Source of the DNA: Laburnicola sp. R22_1 | Lineage: Eukaryota > Ascomycota > Dothideomycetes > Pleosporales > Didymosphaeriaceae | Assembly: GCA_014281115.1 (NCBI GenBank) | Contig: JACONQ010000003.1 | Span: forward strand, 1,426,001 to 1,490,000 | Length of the DNA stretch: 64,000 bases | Direction of reading: 5' to 3' | Part shown: one piece after another, positions 12,360 through 23,780 of the stretch | Layout: every line of letters begins with the position of its first letter | How positions within the stretch are numbered: position 1 is the stretch's first letter | The notes under the pieces: generated by a model | Databases searched by the model: none | Told to the model about the DNA's origin: nothing | The model's input: only the letters and a program-made list of their open reading frames with translations | Made by a program: the position numbers and the translations under genes

Positions 12360-15300
12360 CCCACAGCGCCAAGGCGCATCTATTGGACACGACGCTCCCT
12401 CACCATGATCCTTCGCTTAGCCGGTACGGTCCTCGCCGCAGCAGCACAAGTCACACCCCACCATTCCCTGCCATGCCATCACATTACCCGTCTCTGGCGG
12501 GCTTCTACCCCCGTTTCCGCGCTGGCGCGCCCGCGCCGGCTTGTCATCGACATACACGTGGCGGCCTGTCGCTGGCTTCGGTTCTGCGTGTCAATAAGCG
12601 GGTGCGTTGGAAGAGGTGGGTGGATGATTTGTGGATGACGGGCGGGCTGGTGGTGTGTGCGTGTTTTTATTGATGCGTGTGGATGAGGAAGGCCGTCGGA
12701 GGGAGGGTAGTGGTGGCGTGGCTTGAGACCGGACGATGTTACTATGGAAAGGCGCAGCCAGCCAGCCAGCAAGCAAAAAGAAGCAACCGAGTGGGGACAA
12801 AGTCGTAGAGCACGAGCTAACTGACCACAACAGGATATGGAAAGACAAGTATAATCCGAAATAGTGGGAATTTTGCATGCCCGTCCCAACGCGGCCGAGC
12901 CAGGGCAGGCACACAGACCTAGCTAGGTATAGAGTCTATAGACTACCCAACCAGCATTGATTGTCGGTAGTTTTTTCCGTGGTTTACCGGCGTCAGATGA
13001 GGTCTCTACTCTATTCTCAAACGGAAAACGGGTGATAGTGGCTTATTGCTTGCTTCCTCGGCTGGCTGTCCTGTTGGTCCTAATAACGTCAATCAGTCAC
13101 TGATGGATGCATGGGCGCAACGGCTTCGCTTTCGGGTGCTGAGACATCGGATTATTAGCTTTGTTGATGCCCCTGGTCAAGCCCCGATAGATAGGCAGTC
13201 ACTCACTCAATCAGATTATCAGACCATGCCATGTCATCCATGCCATCCATGCTGGACTATCCTACTTTTCCTCTCGTCTCTGCTACTAAGCTCCAACGGG
13301 ACTGTGCAGCTAGCGTGGGGGGTATGTGTGGCGTACCGTACACATCATGCTCACTGGATGTCTCACTTTGTTCATGCTCTCCTTCTTGGTTAGCACTGTG
13401 CGTCGCTCGCTCAGCGCGGGGAAAGTATTTCCTTGGGCTGTGAGAGGTTGGGTCGGGAATTCCGACATCGACTATGGCAACGACAACGACGTGCATGCTT
13501 GCCTGCCTGCATCGTCTCAGGGTTGAACCACGTCGATAGCCGTACGTTCACAAGTGAGCTGATGCCAGAATGAACACTATGCCATGCTATGTATGTATGT
13601 ATGTATATGCATACATATGTAGCAAGACCAAAAGAGCGCACAGCTGCATCTCAGCATGCCACTCCAGTTCCATTCCATTCCTTTTCACTGCCGGAACCTC
13701 CTCGGCGGTGCAGTGCGACGTCGAGTGCAGAAGGGGTGGCTGTGCGTACGTACGTGCGTGCGTGCATTGAGCATCTGTACGTATGTATGGCTAGTGGTAC
13801 AATAAACTTCCACTTTTTGCTCTCGTGCAGTTGGGATTCACGAACTTGACCTATCGGATGGCGAGAATTTGCGTATTTAGTAAACAAATGATCTGAGCGT
13901 TTTGAGCTGGAGAATGAAGGAAGGAGGGATGGGAAACCATGAGGGCTTTTGGGATGGGCATGGCGGCTGGGGGCATGGGCGAGTGAGGAGCTGTGTCGGC
14001 GGGCATGGCATGACGTGAATGGGAGAGAGACAGTATGGGATGAACGTGAGCATGGAGATGGAGTCACCAACTCCCTCCCTACCTACCTGAGGTAGATAGG
14101 TGTATCGCGAGTCCCACATGTACTCTCTGTGGCATCAGATCAGACTCGGAGCAACGCAACGCAGTCCAGTCCAGCTCAGTCTGCCTGGCTAAACACCATA
14201 CCACACCGCACCAAACCCCCACAAGCACAAGCACAAGCACAATCCTCCCGCCTGTGGACTGACTGCCATGCATCAACAGAACTCCCACAGAAAAAGAAAG
14301 AGCCACCTACATGCACTCGCCCGCTCCAACTCTCCCTCCCACAGCAAACAACAAACAAAACCTGGGGCCCCGCCATCCTGTACACGCACCCACCCCAACA
14401 AAGCAGCCACACGCACTGCCTGCCAGCCAACCAGCCAACCAGCCAACCATCACAGACACGCAAGAAAAACGCTCAACCTTGCCTACAAAATGACAAGGGC
14501 CGTATGGAAAAGACAAGCCCCTCGCATTTCCCGTTCCCCCTCCCGTTCCAGACCACTGGCCCCAACCGAGCCGCGTTCGCTCGCCCCTCACGCACGCCAT
14601 ATGTATAGCAGCGCGCGTACAGCGCTGGACAAGCCGACCCCATGCATCCATCCCAACGACCACATCCCTCCAGCACCAAGCAAGAAGCGCGGGATACCTA
14701 ACCCAACCAACACCTGCACCGTAGCGTGATCGGAGCGGCCTCTCTTGCCGAGCCGAACAGTATCACATCGGCCCGAGTGGGAATGAGGGGAACCAGTAGT
14801 AATACCAAGGAGCGCAAACGCTGCTTGATGGATCCATGAACCAATGGACTGATAGACTATTACGCACAGAGAGAGCTAATAAAAGTGACAGACAGGGGGC
14901 GCCGACAGAAGCCCTCAGCCACCCTACAATCGACCGTACCGAACGTCCGCATGCTCAAGAAAAAAAAAAAGAACAGCTAGCTAGCTAAACCTAAATAGTC
15001 GCAAACAGACAAATGCTATCGTCGTATCTCCCTGTCCCTCCCTCTCTGCAGGACCCGTGGGGTCCCACAAAGTAATCATAGCCAGCGAAGGCTCATCTCA
15101 TCCCGATGAATAACTAAATACCATCCTCATTAAAACATCATCACGATCAAAAGGTCGTTCATCTCTTTCGTGTAATAAAAAAAAAGGTAGAGGGCCGCAA
15201 AACAATCGTTTGCAAAAGACGCCCCAATAAAAACCAATAAATACTATTTTTGCAAACAAACAATCACAGCTCTTCCAGGTATCCAGATTTCTCCATCCCC

Positions 15301-16049
15301 ACACAACACAACAATTCCTCCAATCAAGCAAGCTTCAGGCTTAGCAATAAATAAATACCAACAACTATCTTCAATCTTGGCTGTGCTCGTTGCACGCCAT
15401 GTACATAATTGGCTGCGATGAGATGGGTCGTAGCATACATGATTCTCTTCCTTCGTTCAAGTCGTATGGAACATAAGAAAAGCCAAATAAGGACACGCTC
15501 GCTACGCTCTGCAGGACAAAGTTAGGAAAACCAATTTAAACAAACATGATCAACCAGAGGAACAGATTCCCAAATGTGCCAAATTTCGCTTGCTCGCTTG
15601 CTAATGCTCAAAGGAAACAAAAACAGATCCACATAAAAGACCGCTTGCTGTCAGAGTGACAATGCAGCGCTAGTAGAAGAGAAAATGTGGGTAGTGGCCG
15701 TTGTCGACGGAACAAGGCACCACGTGTAGAAGAAGAAGCCGCTCCATGTGTATGCTGGAAAGCAGAGGATGCGCAGAAAGGTCGACGTTGCCGTCCGAGA
15801 AGTGTTCGGTGCCAGCTAGTGTAGAGACTAGGGCGCAAAGGAAACGCGGATATGCGATGCTCGATGGCGAGCGTTTGGTCGACGACCACGCGAAAACAGG
15901 TTCCCAGCCCATGATGCAGATTTGTCCCTATGGGGTCCCCCAAACCGATGGGAGACCGGAAGAAGCCAAAAACGCTATGCTGAAAACAGACTATGCAGAT
16001 GAGGGGAATAGATGAGATGACATAGGGAAGATAGGTTGGTAACCACTGT
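12360..16049. other. Gene-poor region between convergent genes, with microsatellites
   Basis: About 3.7 kb separate the ends of the Sel1-repeat gene and the bZIP gene, unusually far for convergent fungal genes. I see no protein with domain motifs on either strand. It holds simple repeats: an ATGT/ATAC palindromic tract at 13,589-13,621, GTAC/GTGC tracts near 13,740-13,790, CACAAG and CCAACCAG runs near 14,220-14,440, and A-rich tracts near 14,960 and 15,180. The last kilobase is A-rich on the plus strand, as expected for a long 3' UTR of the minus-strand bZIP gene. A non-coding RNA cannot be excluded. Confidence 0.5.
13589..13621. repeat. Palindromic ATGT/ATAC microsatellite
   Basis: A run of ATGT units turns into GCATAC/ATATG so that the tract is partly self-complementary and could form a cruciform or hairpin. 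Related GTAC/GTGC steps follow near 13,740-13,790. It lies in the gene-poor gap. Confidence 0.8.
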
Positions 16050-18099
16050 TCAACTCTCGACTTTGGTTGGTTTTCCGTCAGACGTGCTGGGCCGCGAGAT
16101 GGCGGCGGATTCTTCTACCATGCGCTTGAACTCAATGACGACTTCAGGGGAGATCTTATCCCAGAGCAAGCTTCGTGTGTAGATGTCAGCAGCACCATCA
16201 CCCTTGCTTTGCTCTCGCATAGTGGCCAGGGTCGCAGCGAGGTTGCGGCGGTGAGACGGCTGCGAACCAGGCGACAGTGGGTCACTAAAGTCATCGCTTG
16301 CAACGCTGTAACGGGTGCGAGTGAAGTCCATGGAAGTCATGCTGTTGTATTGGGCGGGTGTGATGGAGAAGAGTTGCTCGTGCTCCTGGTCCTTGCTAGT
16401 CGAAGTGAGTTGGGAGTGCAGTTGGTCGAGAGCGGATCCGCTGAGACCGGGAATGCCAGAGTCAGGTCTTGGCCAAGCGATGCCGGATGGGCCGGGTTCT
16501 ACCATGGAGACGCGATTGGCAAGAACACCCTGCTCGGTTGTGGTAGGCGTGACACCGGCGTCCTTGAAAATGCTATCGAGGACAGTGGCTGAGGCGGCAC
16601 GGACGTCATCAGGCATGCGAGGGATGGGCGGAGCACCGGAGCCGGAGGATTTGCTTGCGACGAAAGCCCCACAGAGGAGCAGCATAAGCAGGAGACCGGA
16701 CGCGACGGGCTTCTCTTCGTCCTTTGCACGTGGTACAATGGCGAGCGACTGTTCCGGAGCATGCCGGCCAGGGGTCTGCTCGTCGAAGTCGTTGACGAAG
16801 ATGTAGTTATCCCACTCGCTGTTGCTCATGTTGAGGCCCTCCATGTCCGAAGTGAAGTCGGTGAAGGCCGAGCTAGGCGCCATAGAGGTGGCGCTGTTGG
16901 TGGCGCAGTCGAGCCTCTCGGTGAGGACAGAGACCTTCTTACGGAGCTCACCAGTCTCAAGAGTGTGCGTGCGGACTAGCTCTTCCTTGTCGAACTGTAG
17001 CTGGTTGACCAGATGGTGCATCTCCATCTGCTCGCGGTGCCAGTTCTCCTTCTCTGCGAGAAGATTCTCATACTCAACCCTCAGATTAGCGAAGTCGTCC
17101 TGCAAGCCGCAGATCTTGTCGGTCCACGTCTTCTTTTCTTCTTCAAGCTCTTCAGTGTGCTTCTTCTTCCGTTGGCGGGAGTCAAGGCTGTAACCATGTT
17201 AGTGGATGAAGGTGACGCAAAGCAATACCAAATAGTGTCCAAAATCGAACGCGGAAAGCAAGAACCAAATAGAGTACGTACGCGGCCTGTCTGTTGCGGA
17301 GGAGTCGTTTTTGCTGCTTGAGCTCTTTCATTTCACCTTCGTCGGTGCAGTCGGCGATGAGTCGGTCGATGTTGAACAGGTTCCTCTCGGCCGGGATGTC
17401 AAAGCGAGCATTCTTCTTCCTGATGCCACCGGCGCCGCGGTGCGGGGTGAAGGAGCGTGGTGGGGAGCTAGCCCTCATGCGCTTGGGCCCTGGGCGGGCG
17501 TCCATCTCTTGCTGGTTAAACGCCATCCATTCCGAGTTGGTGTGGGGTGACAGCGGCTGCTCGGGCGGTGCCTGGGGGAAGACGGAGCTGGGCCTCACGT
17601 TGGTCTGCACCGAGGGCAATCCATGGAAGGACATGTGCTGGGAGGGCTCCGGGACGAAGGGCGGCGGAGCGGCGCCGTACTCTGCAGGCGTGAAGGGGTT
17701 CAGCGGCTTCGCCGTGGGCGTCTGGGCGCCGTCGTGGTCCGAGACGGGCCACGACGTCTGCTGGCCGTAGCTGGCGGCCTGGTTGGGGGGCAGGCGGGCG
17801 AAGGGGTTGTTGCTCTGCTCGGTGAAGAAGGGGTTGTTGGCGTTGGTGTTGACGACGGAGCTCGAGGCGGTGCGGTCGATGAAGTGGCCCTGGTGCGAGA
17901 AGTCCTCCCAGATGGCCGTGTCGGGCGAGAAGATGCCCTGGGTGCTGGTGGTGGGCGACATGATGACGGGCGTGTCCAGGATAGTCGAGTCGATGGTGCC
18001 GTCGTCGAAGAAGACGGAGGGCTTGCGGTCGCCGGAGCTGATGGTGCTGGAGGGGCGGTGGAAGTCCATGTGGTTGTTGGCGGCCGAGGAGAAATCCAT
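16050..18099 (-). CDS. bZIP transcription factor with hydrophobic segment after the zipper
   Basis: Exons 18099-17282 and 17187-16050 (94-nt intron) give 651 residues. The intron lies inside the basic region and joins RLLRNRQAA to LDSRQRKKKHTEELEEEKK, an N-x7-R type DNA-binding signature (about residues 262-282). A leucine-zipper coiled coil runs to about residue 345. The N-terminal ~250 residues are Pro/Ser/Asn rich and likely carry activation sequences. At about residues 436-451 there is GLLLMLLLCGAFVAS, hydrophobic enough to be a membrane helix, preceded by charged KDEEKP. The C-terminal 200 residues are Ser/Thr rich. I do not recognise a named orthologue. The upstream region is long (3.5 kb to PRP4), which suits complex regulation. 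ATG at 18099 is the first in frame with no better upstream candidate. Confidence 0.88.
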
Positions 18100-18460
18100 G
18101 GCGGGCTCTTGTAACCACGGAGCAGCGTAGCGGTGGGGTCGGCGGACTGGCGGTGTAGCCTGCCCGTTTCGGCAATCGGGATCTCGCAGCGAGGGACGGA
18201 CAGCGGGCAGAGAGTGCGCTGGGCGTGTCGGAAGCTGGGTGCTCTTCTTCTCTTCTGCTCTTCTGCTGTTCTGCCGGGCGAGGGCAGCGGTGCAGGGACG
18301 GGGTGAGTGGTGCCGTGTGGGAGTGGTGGGGAGAGCAGCAGCTAGCCGGCGCGGGCTGGGCCTCCTGATAAGGGCGCGGGCGCGGGCGCGGGCTTGGGGA
18401 CGCTGCGCTGGGGACTGTCCGACGGTGGTGGGTGGTGGGGGGGGGTGCTTGGGGCGTGCT

Positions 18461-18530
18461 GGGGTGCTGAGGCGTGCTGGGGTGCTGAGGCGTGCTGGGG
18501 TGCTGAGGCGTGCTGGGGTGCTGGGAGCTG
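18461..18530. repeat. 18-bp tandem repeat, GC-rich
   Basis: Three full, essentially identical copies of GGGGTGCTGAGGCGTGCT followed by a partial one, and preceded by a partial GGGGCGTGCT. It lies about 360 bp upstream of the bZIP start codon. Confidence 0.9.
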
Positions 18531-20778
18531 CCGGGGGGTGCGGTTAGCAGGCTGGGCGCTGGGGCTGCCCATTCCGTGGGATGCACGCGAAACAGCACCG
18601 TGGCCTGCCATTCGGCGCCCCGGCGCTGTCGGGTAGGCGTGCGTCACGGCAGCGCGCGCGGCGCCATCGACTGGCTGCGACGAGCGGAGCGCCACGGGCC
18701 CTTCAGGCTTCACCACCCGGCCCACCCCCCCCAGCCTGTTTGCCTGCCCGCCTGTCCCGACGCGTGCCCTCTGCCCTCTGCCCTCTGATCGCGCTGCGAC
18801 GCCGCTGCCTGTGCGCCTGTCAGCGACGGCCGTCTCGTTTGTCGCGGCGCGTGAAGGGCCTGCCGCCGTCACCATCGTGTGCGCGACATTCACTCTCTGC
18901 TCGGCTGCTCTGCTGCGCTGCGTCCATGGCCGACGACGCGCCGGTGCAGCCCGCCGCCAGCCTCCAGCGTCGACGAATCTGGCCTGGGCCTATGCGGGCC
19001 GGCCCTTCCTGAATGCCGCCGGCCCTCTCGAGCGGAAATCTCTGAAGCCAGGTCCCCGCCGCAAGCGTCGTGCTGCTGAATGAGTCCGCCGTCCATCGTG
19101 AAGCGCCGCGGCCGTGGCCGTGGCCGTGGCATGCCGCATCAGGAGCCCACGTCTGCTGAGGGCGCTGTTCCCGCAGCCTCAACACCAGCATTCGAAGCCT
19201 CCCGCCGCATCGCCATCATGCATCCATCCATCATCACCGTACGTCAGCCGACTCCCTTCCCACTACTTCCCACTTCCCACTTCCGCCGAGCCCTGTGGCT
19301 CGCCAGGTGCTCCCTCCCTCCGACCCTCCCATGGTGTCATCTGTCCAACTTCCGCGCGCACGAGTCATCTCACCGCTCCTCTCGCCGAGGCGCAGGGAAG
19401 CCTGCTCCGCTCCCAGACCCCCCTTGGTGCTCTTTTTCATTTTCGTGAAGAATGCCTGGTGCAAGGTACCAGGCAACACCGTCTCCAAGCGGCTGGCCCT
19501 GGCCCCACCTGGGAGCGATCCGACGCAAACACACTGCAGAGCCATTGTGTAATTCTTCTGTCCCACAACTGATAGTCTATCCGGAATTCTCACGTTCCAG
19601 CCAGACGGTATTGCAACATGAATCTCAGTCTGCCATCATTCGCCCCTCCTCGCGATTTTGCCTTCAATTTGCTTTCGGCCCTACAGTCATAGGACGGTTT
19701 GCGACAAGCTCCGCCTGACAGTCGTCAAAGCCTAGTAGGTATGTAGTCAAGCAACGAGCCGCTCTCGGTCGCCAATGATTTTTCTTCCCGCCTCTAAAGT
19801 CCTACTTTTCTGTTTGTGGCCGCTACCTGTCGGCAACGGTGTAACGCATAGTATGGCGACTATAAGACAATCCCCAACGAACGCGTTACGCCAGAAAGAT
19901 ACCGTCATTCGCGCTTCGGCTACGACGCCATTGTCACTCTGCGAATTACTTCGGCGCCAGGCCGGAGCACAAGCACAGCCGCTGTTAGAGCCCATGTGGG
20001 AAAAGCTGCTTGCTCTGATCTGATCGCCCGTTGCTTGTTGATCCTCTCTCTACGCGCGTACGCGTACAATGTATGGCCAGGATCAAGGTCCGAGCCTCCA
20101 GCTGAGATCTCCTCCGTCCACTCAGTTTGCTCCATGGCTTTCTTCGCCCGTACATCCGAGACGACGGCGACGTTGCCGAAAGGCACGTTGATCCGAACTC
20201 AATAACTCAACTTTTTCTGCGACCGAGCAGCATTGAAGCCCAACGAGCAAGGCGAAAAGCTACCATGTTTCCATTTTGGGGCGCTAGAGGTGTGGCTGCC
20301 ACAATTGTGAGGCTGTAGCCCGGTGGATGGATCGCTTACTGGTCCGCTTCTCGCGCAGCGCCTTTCCAACTATCCTGCACCGCGCTTCCACTTGCTGCGA
20401 GGTCGCCGGGTTGCATGCCCGCTCGGCCACTAATGCTGCTGCTAGGTCCCGTCTGCTTGTTGGATGCAAGTCCGAAGAAAGATTTGATGGCTTGGCGTAT
20501 CGTACACGTCGTGTCTTCTCGACGATGAGTCACTTCGGCGCTCTCGACATTGCTCTGGAAACTTTGTCAAATGGTCTGACCCCGGAGCGATGACGGCAAG
20601 CGCCCGTCCCATGGCAGGAGGTAGCCTGTCTTCTATTTTGATCAAACCGGCGGATCCAAGTTTCATGGGCGGATACGGTGAGCGCTCCAATTGACTCTTG
20701 CTCTCCACACTATGAGCTTAGGCTTTTCCTCATAGGCCCCGAGCAACCAGTTGCCATCCGACACAACAACTGCGCTGG

Positions 20779-21032
20779 ATTCGTTGACCCAACGTGCGGT
20801 AAAGAAAAACAGAAACAGTGACTGTTAACCGTCCTCGGCACGTCCTAGACATGTGCACAGTGGGAAATTCGTTGACCCAATGTGCGGTGAAGAAAACCAG
20901 AAACTGTGCCTGTTAACCGTCCTCGGCACGTCCTAGACATGTGGACTGTGGGAAATTCGTTGACCCAACGTGCGGTGAAGAAAATCAGAAACAGTGACTG
21001 TTAACCGTCCTCGGCAACTTTCTAGACATGTG
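20779..21032. repeat. Minisatellite, three copies of an 88-bp unit
   Basis: Units begin with ATTCGTTGACCCAA at 20,779, 20,867 and 20,955. Each carries GTGCGGT(A/G)AAGAAAA, an AGAAAC tract, CTGTTAACCGTCCTCGGC and CTAGACATGTG. Copies differ at only a few positions, so the duplication is recent. No open frame is conserved across copies, so coding is unlikely. Confidence 0.95.
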
Positions 21033-21623
21033 AGCGATGGGGAATGAAGAATGGGACCATGGGCCGTCTGTCCCTTGTGGTGTGTTTGAGACACCCTGTA
21101 TGCGTGAGACGACATCCGTCGACCATGTTGCGGAAGGGTAGCAGCGTGCATTGTCTCGTGCGACCGAGTGGTAACCTCATGGCCGTACGGCCCCTTTGGA
21201 GGGGCGTGACCGCTCTGTGCGCACGTAGCCGCATGGCAGTGGACGGACCCTTGTAGTCGCTGAGGGCGGTATGTCCTAATCTATGTCTGAGTTGGTGATC
21301 TGTATCCGGGGGGGTATGAGTAACTGATAACTGATTGACAAAGCGTAAAAGTCCAGACACGATGAATTAGTCATGACGATGAATAACAGGTCCAGATGAT
21401 GGTATCTCATTTTCTTTTTCATTATGCAAAGTCACGCTGCCGTGTACCTAATCCATGATGGACATCGCTGCATTGGTATACAGACTTTCATGACTCTTGT
21501 GGTTGTAGGTCGTGCGAAGTGCCCTTTCCTCCTTCTCCAATACTTGCTCTCGAGACGAGCGACGCAATCATGAGTCGCACAGCGCCTGTACTTGTGAATC
21601 AAACTCTTCACTGGGGTATATCT

Positions 21624-23317
21624 TCATATGCCTTCCTGATCATCTCTAGCCCATAGCTTCACGGTACGGTCCTTGCCTCCACTGACGATCCAACTTGCGT
21701 TGCTCGTGACGTCGGTACTGAGGATTGCTTGTGAATGACCTTGCAACGTTCTGCAGTGTGCCCAGTCGTCCGCAGAGAAGACCTGGATGTTCTTGTCGAA
21801 TCCGGACGAAATGACAAACGTAGAGGCTTTCTTCGGGATCAGATTGCCATCCCCATTCTTTTGCAATGGTACGCCATCCAATGGACCGTCCGTCCCTTTA
21901 TACCAGCGTACATCGGTGACACCTCCGGTATTCGCGGCGATAGAATGCGTCTCTCGCATCGTCCGTACGTCCCAACACTTCATGAATCCGTCACCAGAGC
22001 CTGACAGCAGCCGATGACCATCCGTGCTCCAATCTAGACCGTAGATGGGCTTGATGTGACTCTCCATCAGGAAGATCACGCGTCCGCTGCGCACATCCCA
22101 TACACGGCCAATACTATCGAGACCGCCGCTCGCGACTAGCGAGCCGTCCTGATTGAAGCTGACTGTGTAGACCTCCTTCGAATGTCCTTCTTGGATGAGC
22201 ACTTCCTGGCCGGTGTTCACATCCCAGAGACGCCAGGTCGTGTCATCAGACGCAGACGCAAGATATCGCCCAGATGGATGAAACGCCACTCGGCATACTC
22301 GATCAATGTGACCTTCCAGAGTTCGTAAAGGCTTGTCGTCATCCAGCGACCAAAGTTGCACCTTGCCGCCTGCTCCTCCTGACGCAAAGTTGACGCTTGA
22401 CGAGGAGACGTTAGATCCGGGAAGGGTGGCGCCTGGTACCCAGTCGATCCCCGTGGCACGCTCTGTGTGTCCGCCTCGATATGCTTTCTTCTGATCCAGA
22501 CTCGGAACTTCGAGCAGCCTAATTTTGCCTCCCCAGTTCCCGTAGGCAACATATTGACCATTGGGCGAGAAGCGCACGATGCTGACAGGCCGATCTGACG
22601 TCTGTGATCCGCAAAGTTCGAATCCCTTCAAACGATCCTTGATCTTGTTGCGAAACTCAATATGCGTCTTGAGCGGTATGGTCGCCTCGCGCCGCTGAAA
22701 AGCGACTCTCTCCTTAGCCCGTGGAAGAGAATATCTGGCCACGTCTTTGCGAATGTCCAGAAGCAATGCCGTACCCTGTGTGTAGAACTCCTCTTCCCCA
22801 TCACCTTGCCCTTCACCCGCCTCTTGCATTTGGATGTCCGCATCTTCGCCCCTGGCCTCCTGCTGCTCGAACAGGATTGCTCGTAATCGGTCGCGTCGCT
22901 CGGAGGAACCCTCACCGAAAAGAGTAATCGGCTCACCCAAGGAACGGAGTTTCAACTTGATGTCGCGGTCGGCGGTCGGTACCAGTAGCTGCTGCGCTCG
23001 TTTCTTGCGCTCAAACTGGCTGAGTATGTCCGAAGCTCGTTCGTTTCCGCCGCCAGGCGCACCCGACGGCATGAAGTAGTCCCGATCCATAGGCACATTG
23101 GCCAAATCTATGCCTTCCATGGCTTCGCCCTGCGTGTTCCGCCATCTGTCAGCTTTAGCCTTGCCGTCCGCAAGCTAATATGCAGAAGGAGCTCGCGCGA
23201 CCGAGCTGGTTGCCCGGCGCGCGTAGTTGTTTGGGGGTAAATATAGGGATAGAAGACGTGTTTGCCTACCTCACCATCTTCCTCCACATAGGCCTGCCGC
23301 GACGGATGCATGTTCAT
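21624..23317 (-). CDS. PRP4: U4/U6 snRNP protein Prp4 (WD40)
   Basis: Prp4 (U4/U6-60K) is a component of the U4/U6.U5 tri-snRNP needed for pre-mRNA splicing. Exon 1 (23317-23270) encodes MNMHPSRQAYVEEDGE; after a 140-nt intron exon 2 (23129-21624) continues GEAMEGIDLANVPMD, total 517 residues. The N-terminal region contains the Prp4 splicing-factor motif, with RDIKLKLRSLGEPITLFGE (about residues 70-95) and ERRDRLRAIL. Seven WD40 repeats follow, several ending in WD (RLWDVNTG, RVWDVRSG, KCWDVRTM, KLWARDD). Without the short first exon the protein would start at an internal Met and lose 19 residues. It is divergent from PTC7 with a 463-bp gap. Confidence 0.94.
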
Positions 23318-23780
23318 CTTGACTGTCTCCTCCGATGAGTGGGGGAGTGGAGGGTGCAGGTGCGTCGTGGGGAGCTCCAAATTGTCCCTCGTCAACCCGA
23401 AGCTTAGCCGATAGGGCTGGCCTGACGTTGAAACACGCGACGTGCGATGTGCGATGCTTATTACAAGGCCAGATGGCGAGAAATCCCAATGCCAGATCGC
23501 CGCGTCTGGTGGGCACTACAAAGGCACATACGCTATGGTAAGCGGCAATTTATCGTCGTGGCTTGAAAAGTGAGCCTGCACCAACAATGCTGAATATCTT
23601 CCTGGTGAGTACAACGGCTACTAGCGGATGACTACCTCCTCCATCCCCGGCCCAAAAGTCCCTGCCCTTTCGCAAGCCTTTCACCCTCCGCAAAGGTACT
23701 TATCATGGCGCTTTCTCACCTCACCCTGCTTTGACAACGTACCTGTACTAATCGCTAGTCTTTAGGCTTGGGCTGCGGCC
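23318..23780. promoter_or_regulatory. Divergent intergenic region PRP4/PTC7
   Basis: A 463-bp gap between divergent start codons. It must contain both promoters. I see no convincing named binding site. Confidence 0.5.

Larger units (their letters stand above)
18100..21623. other. Long upstream region of the bZIP gene, no gene seen
   Basis: About 3.5 kb between the bZIP start and the 3' end of PRP4. The first kilobase is strongly GC-rich and has an 18-bp tandem repeat. ORFs on both strands are compositionally biased and lack motifs or splice-supported continuation. Further out lies an 88-bp minisatellite (20,779-21,032). It probably holds the promoter and long 5' leader of the bZIP gene. Confidence 0.45.

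Noticed and set aside
14129..14729. Overlapping ORFs of about 150 codons in the gene-poor gap
   Set aside because: Both are Pro/Thr/Gln-rich readings of simple C/A repeats, with no domain or splice continuation.
17516..18598. 360-codon ORF on the minus strand overlapping the bZIP N terminus
   Set aside because: Its sequence is Pro/His/Arg low complexity and arises from the 18-bp repeat and an alternative frame of the bZIP exon. No motif.
18581..19448. Several Arg/Ala-rich ORFs upstream of the bZIP gene
   Set aside because: They reflect very high GC content; all six frames are open in patches and none shows conserved features.
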